A model generated the notes under the pieces. That model ran no database searches, was not told the origin of the DNA, and saw nothing but the letters and a program-made list of their open reading frames with translations. Position numbers and translations under genes: made by a program. Of a DNA stretch of 64,000 nucleotides, positions 21,012 through 32,630 are shown in pieces (the stretch's first letter is position 1; each line of letters begins with the position of its first letter). This DNA is from Amoebidium appalachense (Eukaryota; Ichthyosporea), in NCBI GenBank assembly GCA_963693365.1, contig CAVNZM010000009.1, positions 9,610,001 to 9,674,000 on the forward strand. Direction: 5' to 3'.

Positions 21012-22187
21012 CTTGGTTTAGGGGAGAGTTCACACACCTTTTTGACCAATTCCCACTCCGGGTCGTCGAGGGTCATCACCTTGATGTGGGGGAAGAGGAC
21101 GTCATACAGTCTGGCTGGCGGCTCTCTCCCACTCTGCCGCGCTTTATCGACCTTGGATTGGACGTCCCTCCCCAGGAGCTGAAGATTCTCCCCGATCCAT
21201 TTTTTTAACCTGAGCAGAGAAAACATGCTACCATAAGTGACCTGTATATGTGTGTTGAGACATTTGGTGCGAACAATGACATCCTATGACCTATGTATCC
21301 CAATTGTCGAATGGAAATTAGATTTTGTTGTTTGGATTCACATCAGATCGATCTAATGGTGTCAATTGGTCGATTAGCATAATTTGGGATTCTCAAATTG
21401 TTGGGAACCCTTCGATGTCATTTCCAGTGTATACACCTAACCCGCAAAGTCATGCACGTACACATTGTCCCCCCCCCCCCCCCCCCCCCCCTCAACACAC
21501 CTACCCACAGAAAGGCAGACACACGTACACGTCAGACACACGTACACGTACACGTAGACATAGAGTTGCTATACGTGAGGGAGGGAGGGGAACCAGGGTT
21601 GAAGGAGATATCAATAGGCGGGGGGGGGGGGGGGGGGAGGGAGGGAGGGGAACCAGGGTTGAAGGAGATATTAATAAGGGCGGGGGGGGGGGGGGGGGGG
21701 GGGAGGGGGGGGGGGGCAGTCTGCCGAATGAAGGGCTGGTATACAGTTGGAGTGGTGTGTGTGATGGGATGCTAAGTTGTCTGTGTCTAGGGAGCCTAAT
21801 TGGGGAATATGGTGTGAGGGGAAGGCTGGGGGGGGGGGGGGGGGGGGGGGGGCAGGAGCTGGCAGGAGGAAATGGTTCGGGCGCCCGGGAGAGAGAGAGG
21901 AGGACATGGTTCGAGAGTTCGGGAGTTCGGGAGAGAGGGGACAAGGGGAGGGGGGGGGGGGGGGGGGGGGCTGTTTACTTAAGCAATCCCCCATACTTCA
22001 AGGCCTTGATGCGCACATACGCGTCCGGACCGAGGGGCTTATTGGGTGGGATGCCGAGCACCTCTTTGATCTTCTCACGGCCGTTCTCGAGCCGAATAAA
22101 CATGCTCAGCTCCATGCTCATCGTCTGGATCTTGTTGTGGTGGGCCCCGACTAGGCGCATCTCGTCCTTTGTCAGGTTGTAGTACAC
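13877..22187 (-). CDS. Eight-exon gene with DNA-methyltransferase-like C-terminal domain
   Basis: Exons inferred from splice sites and phase, 5' to 3': 22187-21979, 21209-21038, 19719-19513, 18996-18883, 18460-18098, 17037-16918, 16220-15842, 14812-13877. Every junction is phase-consistent except around exon 6, which needs a one-base shift. Joining exon 7 (...CPQQ) to exon 8 ([13 protein letters not shown]) restores the QKP motif of N4/N6-type DNA methyltransferases, followed by the AdoMet-binding motif [16 protein letters not shown] and VIGFDTD. Exon 8 also has KKRKR-like basic and Pro/Ala-rich segments with an acidic tail. A canonical DPPY/DPPF catalytic motif was not found; FFGPVDY in exon 7 sits where it might be expected, so catalysis is doubtful. 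Upstream exons are unrecognised helical sequence. The 5' end is lost at, or separated by, the copia element beginning near 22.2 kb. Confidence 0.7.
14976..15650. repeat. Three tandem duplications inside intron 7
   Basis: A ~127-bp unit (GTCTAGTCTCTGTTAGACAG...) is duplicated at about 14976-15225. A 29-bp unit (ATCACGTGCTAAAATCATGA...) is duplicated at 15239-15296. An ~89-bp unit (CGTGCATGCTAGCAGTCGTG...) is duplicated at about 15470-15645. All lie within the intron 14813-15841. Confidence 0.75.
16508..16885. repeat. Compound (GT)n-(G)n tracts in intron 6
   Basis: (GT)n runs directly into a G run of about 58 (16527-16584), followed by (GT)n, then two more G tracts to about 16880. Similar compound tracts recur in the other introns of this gene (17100-17600, 19180-19500, 20968-21011, 21620-21970). 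Confidence 0.9.
18607..18836. repeat. TGTGTCCG octamer repeat in intron 4
   Basis: About 20 near-perfect TGTGTCCG/TGTGTCTG units, then a C-rich block, within the intron between exons 4 and 5. Cys/Val- and His/Thr-rich frames here are repeat artefacts. Confidence 0.9.
20111..20885 (-). mobile_element. Solo LTR, copy A (copia family of 57.8-61.4 kb)
   Basis: Reverse-orientation match to the LTR at 54166-54902: TTTGTGTGGGTAAACGGAGA at the left and GGGAAGATGACA at the right. It lies in intron 2 of the methyltransferase-like gene. The first few bases (TGTTAT) are replaced by a G run, and G runs abut both ends, so a GGGGG duplication is possible but unprovable. Confidence 0.75.
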
Positions 22188-22263
22188 CTGCGCAATCGGG
22201 TGCCTGATGTTAAGAAATGCCGTGTGGTGTGCTTGGCTGTGTGCAAGTCAGGGGAGGCAGACA

Positions 22264-25200
22264 GTACACAATCCATTAGCCGCAACCCCCCCCCTCCCCC
22301 CGCTCGGCATTGTGCATGTTGACCTGGGGGGTCCTTACCCCGAATCCGTTGATCACAAGTTCTACGTCATGTGTGCGCAGTGTGATGCCACCGACATGTG
22401 CTTTGTGTGGTGCCTGAACAACAAGGCTGAGGCTGGGGACATCCTCAAGGCTTTCACCGTGCAGATGGAGCGCCAACACAACTACCGAGTCGGCATTTTT
22501 CGCCACGATGGGGGGGAACTCACCGCCAAGCATTTTCGCAGTTTTTGCGAACAGCTGGGGATTGTGCAGCAACAGACCGCACCTTATCAACACGGCCAGA
22601 ATGGTAAGGCAGAGTGGCTGGTCGGCTTCATCGTGAAGATGGCGCGCACCCTAATGGCCAGCGTACCCGGGTTTCCGCGCCACCACTGGCCTTCCGCCGT
22701 CCAGACAGCCACCTACGTGTCCAATATGACCCCACACAAGGCCACGTTTGACAAAACTCCGTTTGAGGCATTTTATGGCATCAAGCCCAACGTCTCCCAC
22801 CTACGAGTCTTTGGTTGCCTGGCCTACCCCACTATCCCAGCCGAGAAACGTAGCAACAAATTGGCCCCACGCGCCGAACGCGGCATTTTGATTGGCTACG
22901 GCAGCGACGGGGGGGTGCAGGTGAAGGGATACCGCATATTGCTGGCCACCGAAAAGGGCTTTGGGAAGGTCGTGGTGAGGAGGAGTGTGGTGTTCGACGA
23001 GGGTATGACCCTGCACAAGGGCACCCCGACCCCCTTCAGCCCCACTACACCCACCAGCGTGTCGCACGATTCGCTGACTCCGGCAGCCAATCAGATCGAG
23101 CCACCAGTACGCCAGCCACCCGTTGATTCTGCCACAGCGGGCGAAGCTGTACCACACACACCACCGTGCACACCGGCTACCCAGGCAACCACACAGGAGG
23201 AGACTGCACCAGTTGCAAGTGCACAGCAACGGGCTACTTCCCCTGCGACAGCACCAACCAATCGGCGCGTGCGGATTGGGGGGGAGGTTGTGCCTACCCA
23301 CCACCAGCCACCTAGGACCCGTAGTGGCCGTGTGTTCAACTCTAGTGAGCACGTGGGTGGTGGACGCATGCGCGACAACAGCAAGGTGCTAGCCATGACG
23401 GCAGCAGCCAGTGCTCTGGCCAGCACCATCACCAGCGGCAGCAACAGTGATGGCACCGGCATGACCGAGCCCATCTACTATGTAGCCGACGTGCCCATAC
23501 CAAATTCGCTGAGGGAGGCACGTGCGTCATCTTTTGCACCACAGTGGGAGGAGGCCATGCATGCAGAGCTAGAAAAGCTGGACAAGTACGGCACCTACTC
23601 ACTAGTAGACCCCCCACCAAGCTGCAAGCCAATCAAAGTGCGATGGGTGTATGACGTCAAGACCAACGCCAACAACGCTGTTATTGTTGTAATACGTAGT
23701 ATTTACATATGGTAAGATCTTCTCAGTTTGTGTTATGTTTCAGTTCATATGCTTAGTGTATATGCCACACTCCTATTATGTAAAGTGTAGCATCGATCTC
23801 CGATATGCTTGTATACTTGTAATCGTGTTGTATCGGCTTTAATCGTGTGTTGTGATATCGATTAGAATATTTATATGTGTGTACACGGATCCACCCACTC
23901 AGGGAGAGACGTGTACATGTTCGTGTGTACATAAATATCTCTGGTTATAGTTATGCTATTACTATCTTGTTTGTTGATCTGTGCTCTCTTTTCCTTCCTC
24001 TTTCTCCTTCCTTATTTTCTTTTCTTTCTCTCCTTGTCTTCATGTGTATAATCGTATTTCTTTTCTACTAATATATGTTAGGTAGATAGATTTGTGTTAC
24101 TTAATACGTGTTCATTGGACGGTAACACACTTAGGCTACACTTAGAATAGCATGTGTGTTTAGACTTCATTAATTCACTTTAGTTTTCATGTGTTGCCGG
24201 GCTTTAACCAATCATCAAGGTTAAGTGTGATATGTCTGAGTCTTTGCAGTATGTCACAGGTTAGAACTTCCTTGATGATGACACGAGTTGATCTTAACTA
24301 GTGTCTGTGTCCTATCGTGTACGTCTCCGCGTACCGGATCTCTCTGAAAGCAATTGGTTCTTAGTGATTGGTTTCTATTAGAGATAGATCTGATTTCCGA
24401 CTGGTCGGAAATCATGTATGGATTGGACTTAGAGGAATTTCAGGTATTTATTCGAAGATCAGAATAAATTCAGTTCAGTCGTGTCTAAACATTGATGTCT
24501 GTTGTGTACACTGCTCCGATCGTTCCGTGTTTTGTTGTTGTGCGTGTCTGTGGTGTTTTTACACTGCACCACTGTGTCTCTGCTTTCATCCCAAATACTT
24601 ATACAATTTAACAGTTATCCGCTTCCGGGCCCGCCTAGTGGCTAAGGGATACACCCAGAGGCCGGGTCTGGACTACACCGAGACCTTCTGCTCCACCGCC
24701 AACCCCGCCACAACACGCTACATCATCGCGCTTCAAGTTGCTGCTGAGCTCGGCCATCACCTATGCTACTTCGATGTGGACAGCGCGTTCCTCAACGCGC
24801 CACTGCAGGAGGAGATCTACATGTGCCAGCCTGAGGGTTTCGTCATACCAGGCAAGGAGGGAATGGTGTGCATTTTGCACAAGGCCATCTACGGGCTCAA
24901 GCAGGCAGCACACGAGTGGATGGAGACTTTTGCTGCCGGCCTGCGCACCATTGGCTGGGTGCGCACCGAGGCCGACCCCTCCCTCTTCACCCGCGGGCCA
25001 GACTGCCCAGGCACCAACAAGCAGCTTATGGTGGTGCACATTGACGACATGGTGTGCAAGGTAACTACCGAGGAGGATGGCAACTTGCTGGAGCAGGAGC
25101 TCTCGGGCATCTTCCACATCAAGAAGGGTGGCAGCAGTTTTGTGGGGGTGGAGATCAACAAACTGAGCACTGGCGCCATCAAGATCCATCAAGCCCCCTA

Positions 25201-26035
25201 CGCACAACAGGTGCTCGAGCGCTACGGCATGGCTGACTGCAAGCCTGTGGACACACCCATGACACTGGATAAGCTCAGCAAGACCCAGTGCCCAGCAACC
25301 CGGGAGGAGGTGGCAGCAATGGCCACCGATGCAGCTGTGTACCAGGCCATTGTTGGCAGCCTGATGTATCTGGCCGTGTGGACCCGCCCGGACATTGCCG
25401 CCCCTGTGAGCGTGCTTGCGCGATTTCTCAGCAACCCCGGGCAGGCCCACCTTGCCGCCGCCAAACGTGTGCTGCGCTACATCAAGGGCACCATTGACCA
25501 CGGCATCACCTACCGCCGGTCCACCAGCGCGGACACCAAGGGGCAGGTTGTTTGTTACGTGGATGCTGATTGGGCCGGAAACCCAGACAACCGCCGCTCA
25601 ACGACAGGTGTGGTGTTTCTTGCTGCTAGGGGTGCCATTTTGTGGGCATCCAAGCTGCAGACCGTGGTGGCAGACAGCACCGCAGAGGCCGAGTATGTGA
25701 GCGCAGCCCGTGCTACCAAGGAGGCCCTGTGGTTGCGCAAACTGACTACCGCCTGCGGCTTCCCTCCTATTAGCCCCACCATCCTGCACGAGGACAACCA
25801 GGCCTGCATCAAGATAGCCAAGAACCCCGAGTTGTTCAACCGCACGAAGCATATCGACATCAAGTACCACCTCACTCGCCACCACGTCCGTCGCGGCGAC
25901 ATTTGCTTTGTGTACGTGCCGACCAATGAGCAGGCGGCAGACATGCTCACCAAAGCACTCGGGGGTGCAGCTCTCAACAACTGCAAGAAGATGGTGGGCA
26001 TGGACACGTGCGACAAGTCATCGCGCAAGGTGTAG
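22264..26035 (+). pseudogene. pol: Copia integrase-RT-RNase H polyprotein, interrupted
   Basis: The integrase core spans about 22300-23000 with its three acidic positions visible: IVHVDLGGP, FRHDGGELT and QNGKAEW. A Ser/Pro/Thr-rich linker follows to about 23470. Reverse transcriptase begins before the insertion (HAELEKLDKYGTYSLVDPP) and resumes at 24619 with RFRARLVAKGYTQRPGLDY. It has FDVDSAFLNAPLQEEIY and HIDDM in place of the usual YVDD. RNase H follows (VCYVDADWAGNPDNRRSTTG, ADSTAEAEYVSA, LHEDNQACIKIAKNP), with the stop at 26033-26035. Apart from the solo LTR the frame is fully open, which suggests recent insertions. Removing the LTR plus one copy of its target repeat gives an uninterrupted frame. 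Confidence 0.93.
23685..24613. mobile_element. Solo LTR inside copia copy 1, 929 bp
   Basis: The insertion starts TGTTGTAATACG and ends CAATTTAACA (TG...CA ends). It is flanked by perfect GTTAT direct repeats at 23680-23684 and 24614-24618. Its right third has an AATAAA followed by a CAGTCGT, as in the other LTR family of this window, but overall the sequence differs. It sits between NANNAV and RFRARLVAKGY of the reverse transcriptase. Confidence 0.9.
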
Positions 26036-27201
26036 AAGAAGTGAGCGAATATTTGTGGCTATGCAACAAGGGGTGCGAGTGATTGTGTTTTCATTAATAT
26101 TTATTCGCTAATTTCTATTGGTGCACATTTATTCGCTAAAATTTGTATTGCAGTATTTCGTGCCCTAATGTTGTAAGGGGTGTGCCAGAATATACAACAA
26201 TAGTGCACGAGTTGGCATATGCATTTCGCACGCACGTGCACAGCACAATTCTTCATTAGTTGCACATCTTTGGTTTACACAGGTTGCACGAGCACATAGC
26301 ATACATAGTTAGGTACGATCGTTTATTTGTGCTTTATCTCCCTTTATTTCATAAGCATGTCCGGCATGCTCTTGTTTGCCCTCTGTTATTCAGTAGGCAC
26401 GTGTGGTATTCATAGTTTGTTTAGCTATTGGCGATAGCGAGAGGAAAGCACGCATCCGACGATTGTTGTGCATGCTTTTCATGTTTTCTGTGTAGTAGGG
26501 TGTTTTGTCTGCGATTGGACCGTATGAGGGGAATGCAGTTTGATTTCCGTTCATGTACGTGTCGTTATATGATTGGTCAGATTTATAGTATTCATAGTAT
26601 TTGCCAATCAGATGCGCAAATACCTTTGGATAGATCTGTATTCATGGAATCTGCCTGCGGCAGATAAATAGGTGAGAATCGAGCATAATAAATTAGACGT
26701 AGATTGACAGAACATGCAACTGTGTTTCTACCTCTCCACACTACCCTCTCTGTTAGTGCTGTGGCATCGTGCATTGCCCAGCACCACTCTGCACGTGTTT
26801 ATGTCTGTTAGTTTAGTGGCCTGATCACCCACGTATACTCTCATTCATATGCATGTGTGCCCAGGTACGTGTTAGTTGTAGTGTGTACACTCTGCTAGTC
26901 AGGCGAGAATAGTAGGGGCTTTTGCCGTAAGTCAGCACTTTTCTTGCAATCTCATCTTATCTATCTGTTCCTGCAGTTTTGCTAGATCTCTTCGTGTCTG
27001 TTTCTTGATCGATTCCGGCTTAGTTTTTTTTTTTTCCCCCGTTGTTAGGAATAATGTCACCGTCTGGATTGTCCTCGTCTGGAAAAACAGTTTCATGCAT
27101 TTAGAAATGACTCAACAGGGTGTAAATTGTTCATACACACAAAAATGACTCTCCCTCCCTCTCTCTCCCTCCCTCCCTTTCTCTCTCTCTCTCTCCCTCC
27201 C

Positions 27202-27234
<33 letters not shown>

Positions 27235-27284
27235 GACAACAGGGTATTGGTGGTTGTTTTCTCCTATTTCTTTCTTTCTTTCTT

Positions 27285-27327
<43 letters not shown>

Positions 27328-27376
27328 TGGTTTGTTTTTTTTTTCTTTTTTTTTTTTTTTTTGTTCGAAGGTGCCC

Positions 27377-27409
<33 letters not shown>

Positions 27410-27806
27410 GTTCGTGCTTGGACACGTACCCGAGCTTGCATTTGTCGAGTACCTTTGCCCTGACCTTGTTTGGCCAGATCCCGGTGCACCTGTCACCAAG
27501 ATATGTATTTCGTAAGTTCTTCTATATATGGATTTAAAAGTTTGTGTTGCTTGCCCATGGTTGGCAGGTCCAGCCCGGCACACTATTCACGCTGTAGAGG
27601 AATCAGTGTACAGAAAACTAAGATGGAATAAAAGAAGCGCCACCTTACATTCAAATCCGGAGGACTGATGTTTTTAGAAGACCAGTGCACTTGTATGTGT
27701 GCGTACTTTGTTGTGTATGTACTTGCATAGATCTGTTTATGACCATTCATGTAAGTAAGGATGCATGGCATGCGCATGTTTAGTAGAACGTGTGCATATG
27801 ATATAC
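26036..27806. other. Copia 3' flank and low-complexity region
   Basis: AAGGGGTG near 26175 could be the polypurine tract and start of a 3' LTR. GATAAATAGG and AATAAA near 26663-26690 would suit LTR promoter and polyadenylation signals, but no second LTR copy is available to prove it. A pyrimidine tract, a C run (27204-27231), T runs (27290-27362) and a G run (27378-27407) occupy 27130-27410. No gene seen. Confidence 0.4.
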
Positions 27807-28052
27807 CTTGAGCATGATTAGCATTGCGTTGGGGGGTCTGTTGGCCATCAGGGTCCATGCCTCCGTCTGCACGACCCCCCTCGCTGTTTAGGCGACGGCG
27901 CGGGGTATGCGGTCGCGCAGCTGTAGGGTTTTCCCTGCTCCCGGCTCGCCTGAGGTTGGTAACCGGCCGCTCTACATCAGAAGATGCAGCGGCGGCGGCG
28001 TGTCCTTGACTGTGAAGAGGGCTGCCATCCTCATTGCGGACATTGTCGTATC
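27807..28052 (-). CDS. Candidate exon, Arg/Ala-rich, unidentified
   Basis: Minus-strand open segment of 246 nt bounded by an AG acceptor (CATTAG before GATACGAC) and a GTATATC donor, both phase 1. The translation (YDNVRNEDGSPLHSQG...ERPVTNLRRAGSREN...RNANHAQ) is charged and hydrophilic, with no recognised domain. It may be an upstream exon of the methyltransferase-like gene on the far side of the copia insertion, but the phases do not prove it. Confidence 0.35.
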
Positions 28053-28760
28053 CTAATGTATGTGTACTAGAGACGCGGCACTCTACTAAGTGTACACACA
28101 CGAAAAGGAACGAACGTGTACGGAAAAACGGTAAAGTTTATTCAGACCAGGCTCCGACGGGCAAACTTAGATCCGTACGGAATGAGTCTAAGTTACGACT
28201 GAGGCCATCAAGGCCGTGCCCTCAAAGATCATCATCACCTGGCCCCCCTACGATGCCACATTCCAAACATTCCGATCTACTTTTATCGTGTGCCTGCACG
28301 AGCTAAGTCGATCTACTCAACTAATATATTTATCCATGTCTCACCCCTCACCCTCCCCCTAGTGGCACCGCAGAGTCTAAATCTACATTTCATACTATCC
28401 TCCCCCCCCCCCTCCCTCCCCCCTTTCCTCTACATCGAAATATATAAATACGTTTGGCAACATATACTATCAAACCTTGCCAATACTTACAAAAGGGCTT
28501 CTGCCCGAACAATCACATTCCTAAGTCCTCATACGATCTATCCTACACACTAATTAGAATTCTATTGGACGGCTGTCCCGGCTGACGTGGTCCAATGCCC
28601 TGCGCCGGCAGAGGCAAGATGCACGCAGCTGCCAGACAGCTATCTTGAGGCCTCGGACTTGATCTTGATGATCTGTGGACCCGGGCCACCCCCCCCCCCC
28701 CCCCCCCCCCCGATCTCGATCGTAGACTTAGGCTAATCTGCTGAGACGGATTAGTATATG
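28053..28760. other. No gene recognised
   Basis: Mixed AT-rich and pyrimidine-rich sequence, with C runs near 28403 and 28688-28710. Nothing supported. Confidence 0.4.
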
Positions 28761-29176
28761 TCAGACATTGTCCGGGGCGCTTCCGTTTTTTTTCTCGCAA
28801 TACGCTAGATAGCATTCAAAACGCAAATGTTGGTCGTCACGGAGGTCAAAGCACAGGGTGCACGGTTTACCTAGGTCATTTTGCCATGTTGTCCTAGTGA
28901 AATTAATGGCACCGTTGGAGCCCATTGTGTGGTGACCCTCCAACCAAACCGCCAATTTGCGTTCCATTTAGAAGAAACCACGAGCTTGCCATTATCAACA
29001 GCGCTCTTAACTGTCTGAGAGGCCGTTTTCCTCAGTAAATCTTTTTGTGCATTGCTCAAGGATTTAGCAGCGCTGCGGGCGGGCAACTTGGCCGTCAGCT
29101 TGTTTGCCATGTTCAAGGCATGTTTTAGGAAAAGCACAAACAGGGCGAGGTACACCTTATGCAGAATCTGATGCAT
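28761..29176 (-). pseudogene. Candidate terminal exon, unidentified protein, possible frameshift
   Basis: On the minus strand an acceptor (TTTTTTTACCAG) directly precedes ATG CAT CAG at 29176. The frame reads MHQILHKVYLALFVLFLKHA (hydrophobic), then NMANKLTAKLPARSAAKSLS and KLVVSS. Near 28972 the more protein-like continuation is in another frame (KLAVWLEGHHTMGSNGAINF, then CFDLRDDQHLRFECYLAYC, stop at 28761), so a one-base shift is likely. The original frame also stays open to a TAG at about 28871. No domain recognised. Confidence 0.4.
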
Positions 29177-29886
29177 CTGGTAAAAAAACAGGAGAAGTAC
29201 CCGTTTGGGGTGTCTGTTTATTCAACATTAGGTTGTGCTCGTACTCAACTAGTACTTGAAGATGTTTCCTTACTACGCGTGTAAACACACGTGTACGGCC
29301 GGCGGCGGCTCAGTTGCCAACTTACGGTACTTGCAAACGGCAAAACGCCGGGCAGTTCAGCTGCAAGCTTCTTGTCTGATTGGCTGCTGGCTCTGGCGAC
29401 TGCTCAACACACCTCAGCCCAGACCCAATCAGACCTACGCCGGATTATTTACATGCCTCTGAGATGTCAATTATGATTCGTTCGCGGAAGCTAGCTTCAC
29501 TAATTGCAAATAGTGAAGGGACATTTGGTTTTAGAGGGGGTGCGAGAGAATGTAAGGGCCGCCACTGGGCTGAAGCAACCCTAAGTTACAGACCCAATAT
29601 AACAACAACAAAAACGTTATTTACATGAAGAAAAACAACTTTTTTTTTTATACTATTGTAAAGCTATGTCAATTTGACAGTTTGCGCTGCTTTAAAAGCA
29701 GCTTTCAGTACGGCAAAACGATCAGTCAAGTAGGCGCTCCCTATAGGAGGCGGCCGGGCTCGGCGGGCTGACGGCGGCCCCGGCAGCCGCCAAGCTGGGC
29801 TAAGTCGCTACCTAAGTGGTTCTTTATCATGAGCTACGGTAACCTGTAAAGCTATTGGCTTTTGCAGCAAGAACCGGCACTACTAG
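29177..29886. other. No gene recognised
   Basis: Upstream of the minus-strand exon at 29176; contains GCCGGCGGCGGC and a GC-rich patch near 29745-29800. No supported coding sequence. Confidence 0.4.
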
Positions 29887-30080
29887 TATATAAATAAGCT
29901 TCTTCAGCTGCCTGTGGTTCAGTGTGTGCCTTGCAGCTTGAGGCACACACGGTACAAAACGATGGAAATCCCATATGTAATCATTTGGCTCAAATTGATT
30001 TTACCCCTCCTCTGGCGATTGATGCCTGGCCTACCAGCCAATCAAACGTATGTCCGGACCCGCCCATGTATTCAAACGTA
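29887..30080 (+). promoter_or_regulatory. TATA box and possible first exon
   Basis: TATATAAATAAG (29887-29898) is followed by an inverted pair GTGTGCC/GGCACAC (about 29925-29952) and an ATG at 29962 opening MEIPYVIIWLKLILPLLW, a hydrophobic N-terminus. The frame meets GTAAGAAG at about 30078, readable as a donor or a stop. Weak but orderly; a partner exon was not identified. Confidence 0.3.
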
Positions 30081-30102
30081 AGAAGTTGAATTTAATTAAT
30101 TA

Positions 30103-30132
30103 AGCTAGCTAGCTAGCTAGCTAGCTAGCTAT
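30103..30132. repeat. (AGCT)n microsatellite
   Basis: About seven tandem AGCT/CTAG units, self-complementary. Confidence 0.95.
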
Positions 30133-30665
30133 AGGGCTCCCCGGTGGCAGGGTCTGTGAGTTTGTGCAAAGGATGAGGGACACACGTTCACCTGTCCAAA
30201 AAAGGTAACTGGTTGAAGCCCATTCACACCTATTACCACTGCTTAGGTTGATTCTCGACAACAGCAAGAGGTATGTGCGATATGTTTTATTTAGTTGTAC
30301 ATGTACGGCATGTTTTTTGTTTTTTTTTACGTTGTACACGTACGACATGTGGGTTGGATATGCTGGTATCGGATACACTTTCTTGCTTGTGAGATGGAGT
30401 AAACGTGAATGTGTAACTGGTCAAGATACTAGCACGCTTGTGGGGCTGGATACAGTTTTATAAACCTTAACAGTGGATATGCTTGTATTCGGTGGGGGGA
30501 GGAGAGGGTGGGGGGGGGGGGGGGGGGGGAAGGGGGTGATGAAGTGGTGGACTGCGCGGGGGACTCTTGATTAGAACACAGAATGAGAAGAAAATCAAGT
30601 TTGGGTGATGTTGGTGCCTACCCGTGGATTGGCAGTGGTGATGGTGGTGGCAGGACAGAGCGGGT

Positions 30666-30696
<31 letters not shown>

Positions 30697-31580
30697 AGGC
30701 GGGGGGAGGGGGGAGGGCAGAGGGGAAGGGGAGACCCTAAATGCTTGGGGGGCAGATGACCTCTTACCTGTGTGTGTGTGTGTTTTGCCACACGTGAATA
30801 TTTGTGTTTGTATATGTGCATTGATGGATGTTTGCGCGCATGTGTTATGTCTTGGGGTCTGTGTTCCAATTATGCAAGGAACGTGCACATGTGTTGTGCA
30901 CATGCGCATGTGCATGTGTGTGCGTATACAAGTTTGCCTGTGCGTGTCCCTGTGTGCATGTGTGCAGGGGCCCTCTCGCAAAGGTGTGGACAGGGTGAAG
31001 GCAGCGTGGGGGGGGGGGGGGGGGGGAGAGGGGAGCTGGTGTGGGGGAGGGGGGGGGGGGGGTGAGGGGAAAGGAGGGAGAGGGGGAGGGGAGGGGGGGG
31101 GGGGGGGGTATATGGGAGAGATGAGGTCGGATAGGGACAGGGGAATAGGGAAGAGAGAGAGAGAATGAGAACGAGAAAGGTAGGGAAAGGAGGGATGAGG
31201 TGGGGAAGGGGGGGGGGGGGGGGGGGGGAGGCACGAGAGAGAGAGAGAGAAAGGCAAAAAGAGAAGGGCAAGTAGGCGAGAGACAAGAAGCAGAAAAAGT
31301 TTGGAGAAAGGGTGCATCTGGTGTCATTTCATTCCGTCTATATTATGGATTCTTGATAAATAGTAACTGTATCAGTGTTTGCTTCAAGAAAAAAGGACAA
31401 CTGTCAAATGTGCTCACAATCTAGGCATGCACATGTTCTTACCTTTCTGTTGTATATTTAACCATTTCAACACCTCAAGAAACACTCACAATCGATGTAT
31501 ATGCTCACACGCAAGGCACACCACACACTCATTTTCAAAACGTTGGTTTGACACCCACACGTGTGTTCTTTTCCCACAAG
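30133..31580. other. G-rich low-complexity region, no gene
   Basis: Several G runs (30511-30529, 30667-30694, 31009-31027, 31217-31229) and (GT)n segments lie among purine-rich sequence. Gly- and Pro-rich frames are artefacts. Confidence 0.6.
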
Positions 31581-32380
31581 ATTCTACTTTACGGGGAAAC
31601 GTCTTGCCAAAGCGCTGGAAAAATACGAAACCAATGCAACTTATACGGTGCCCATCAAACATAAGATGGCTGCCAAGGAGGTTGGTCTGAACGACCTACA
31701 AAGCATGCTGGAAGGTGGGTGGTTCATGTTGTGTTCAATTCTTGATTTGTTTTCCTGTTTGTGTGCCCCCCCCCCCCCCCCTCCTCCCCCCCCCTTCCCC
31801 CCCCCTCCCCCCCCCCCCCCCAAAAAAAAAAAGAAAAACATACACACATCTCCCTCCCATCCTTCGCTCTCTACTTCTTCTTTCTTTTGCTTCTCTCTAC
31901 CCCCCCCCCCCCCCTGCCCTCCTCCCCCTTCCCCCCCCCCCCCCCCCCCCCCTTCCTCCCCTTCCCTGGGAGATGAGGGAGGTGTGAGTATGTGGTGTGG
32001 GTCGATGGGGGATGGGGTGTGTGTGTGCGGGTGGGTGGGTGTTTTTGGGAGGGGGGTGGGAGAGGGGGAGGGGGAGGGAAGGGGGTGGGGGGGAGGAGGA
32101 GGGATGGGTTAGTAGATAGGCGTGAAAAGATTTAGGGACCCTGGCATTCCGTTCTCTTTTGCAGTTGCTTCCCACCCACCCACACATACCCCCACACCCC
32201 TCTCTCTTCCTTCCTTATTCCCAGCCACTCACCCATTCTTCGTCAAACTAAAAAAAAAGCCATTCTTTCATGTGAAGGTGTAAGGGGAACAGACTACATT
32301 CATAGGCACCATGTACGTGTCTGTTACAAATGTTTTAATTCTATGCATTAGTTTTAATTTCTTACTTGCTCTCCCAGCCA

Positions 32381-32416
<36 letters not shown>

Positions 32417-32572
32417 TTCCCACGCCCCTCTCCCCTTTAACAGGCATACACACACACCATGGCAATAGTTGACACGCTCACGTGCACACACTCTAACACG
32501 CGCGCACACACGCGCGTGCGCACACACACACACAGGCAGGGGGGGGGGAAGGGGGGAGGAGGTGGGGCGGGG

Positions 32573-32630
<58 letters not shown>

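Larger units (their letters stand above)
22200..26035 (+). mobile_element. Ty1/copia retrotransposon, 5'-truncated (copy 1)
   Basis: The coding part starts abruptly in the integrase core just beyond the first recognisable exon of the methyltransferase-like gene. Gag, protease and the integrase zinc-binding region are absent, and no 5' LTR was recognised. The 3' LTR cannot be delimited in 26036-27060. The element is internally split by a solo LTR at 23685-24613. Exact ends are unknown. Confidence 0.85.

Noticed and set aside
26036-27060. Full 3' LTR of copia copy 1
   Set aside because: A polypurine-like AAGGGG and LTR-like signals exist, but with no second copy the ends cannot be fixed.
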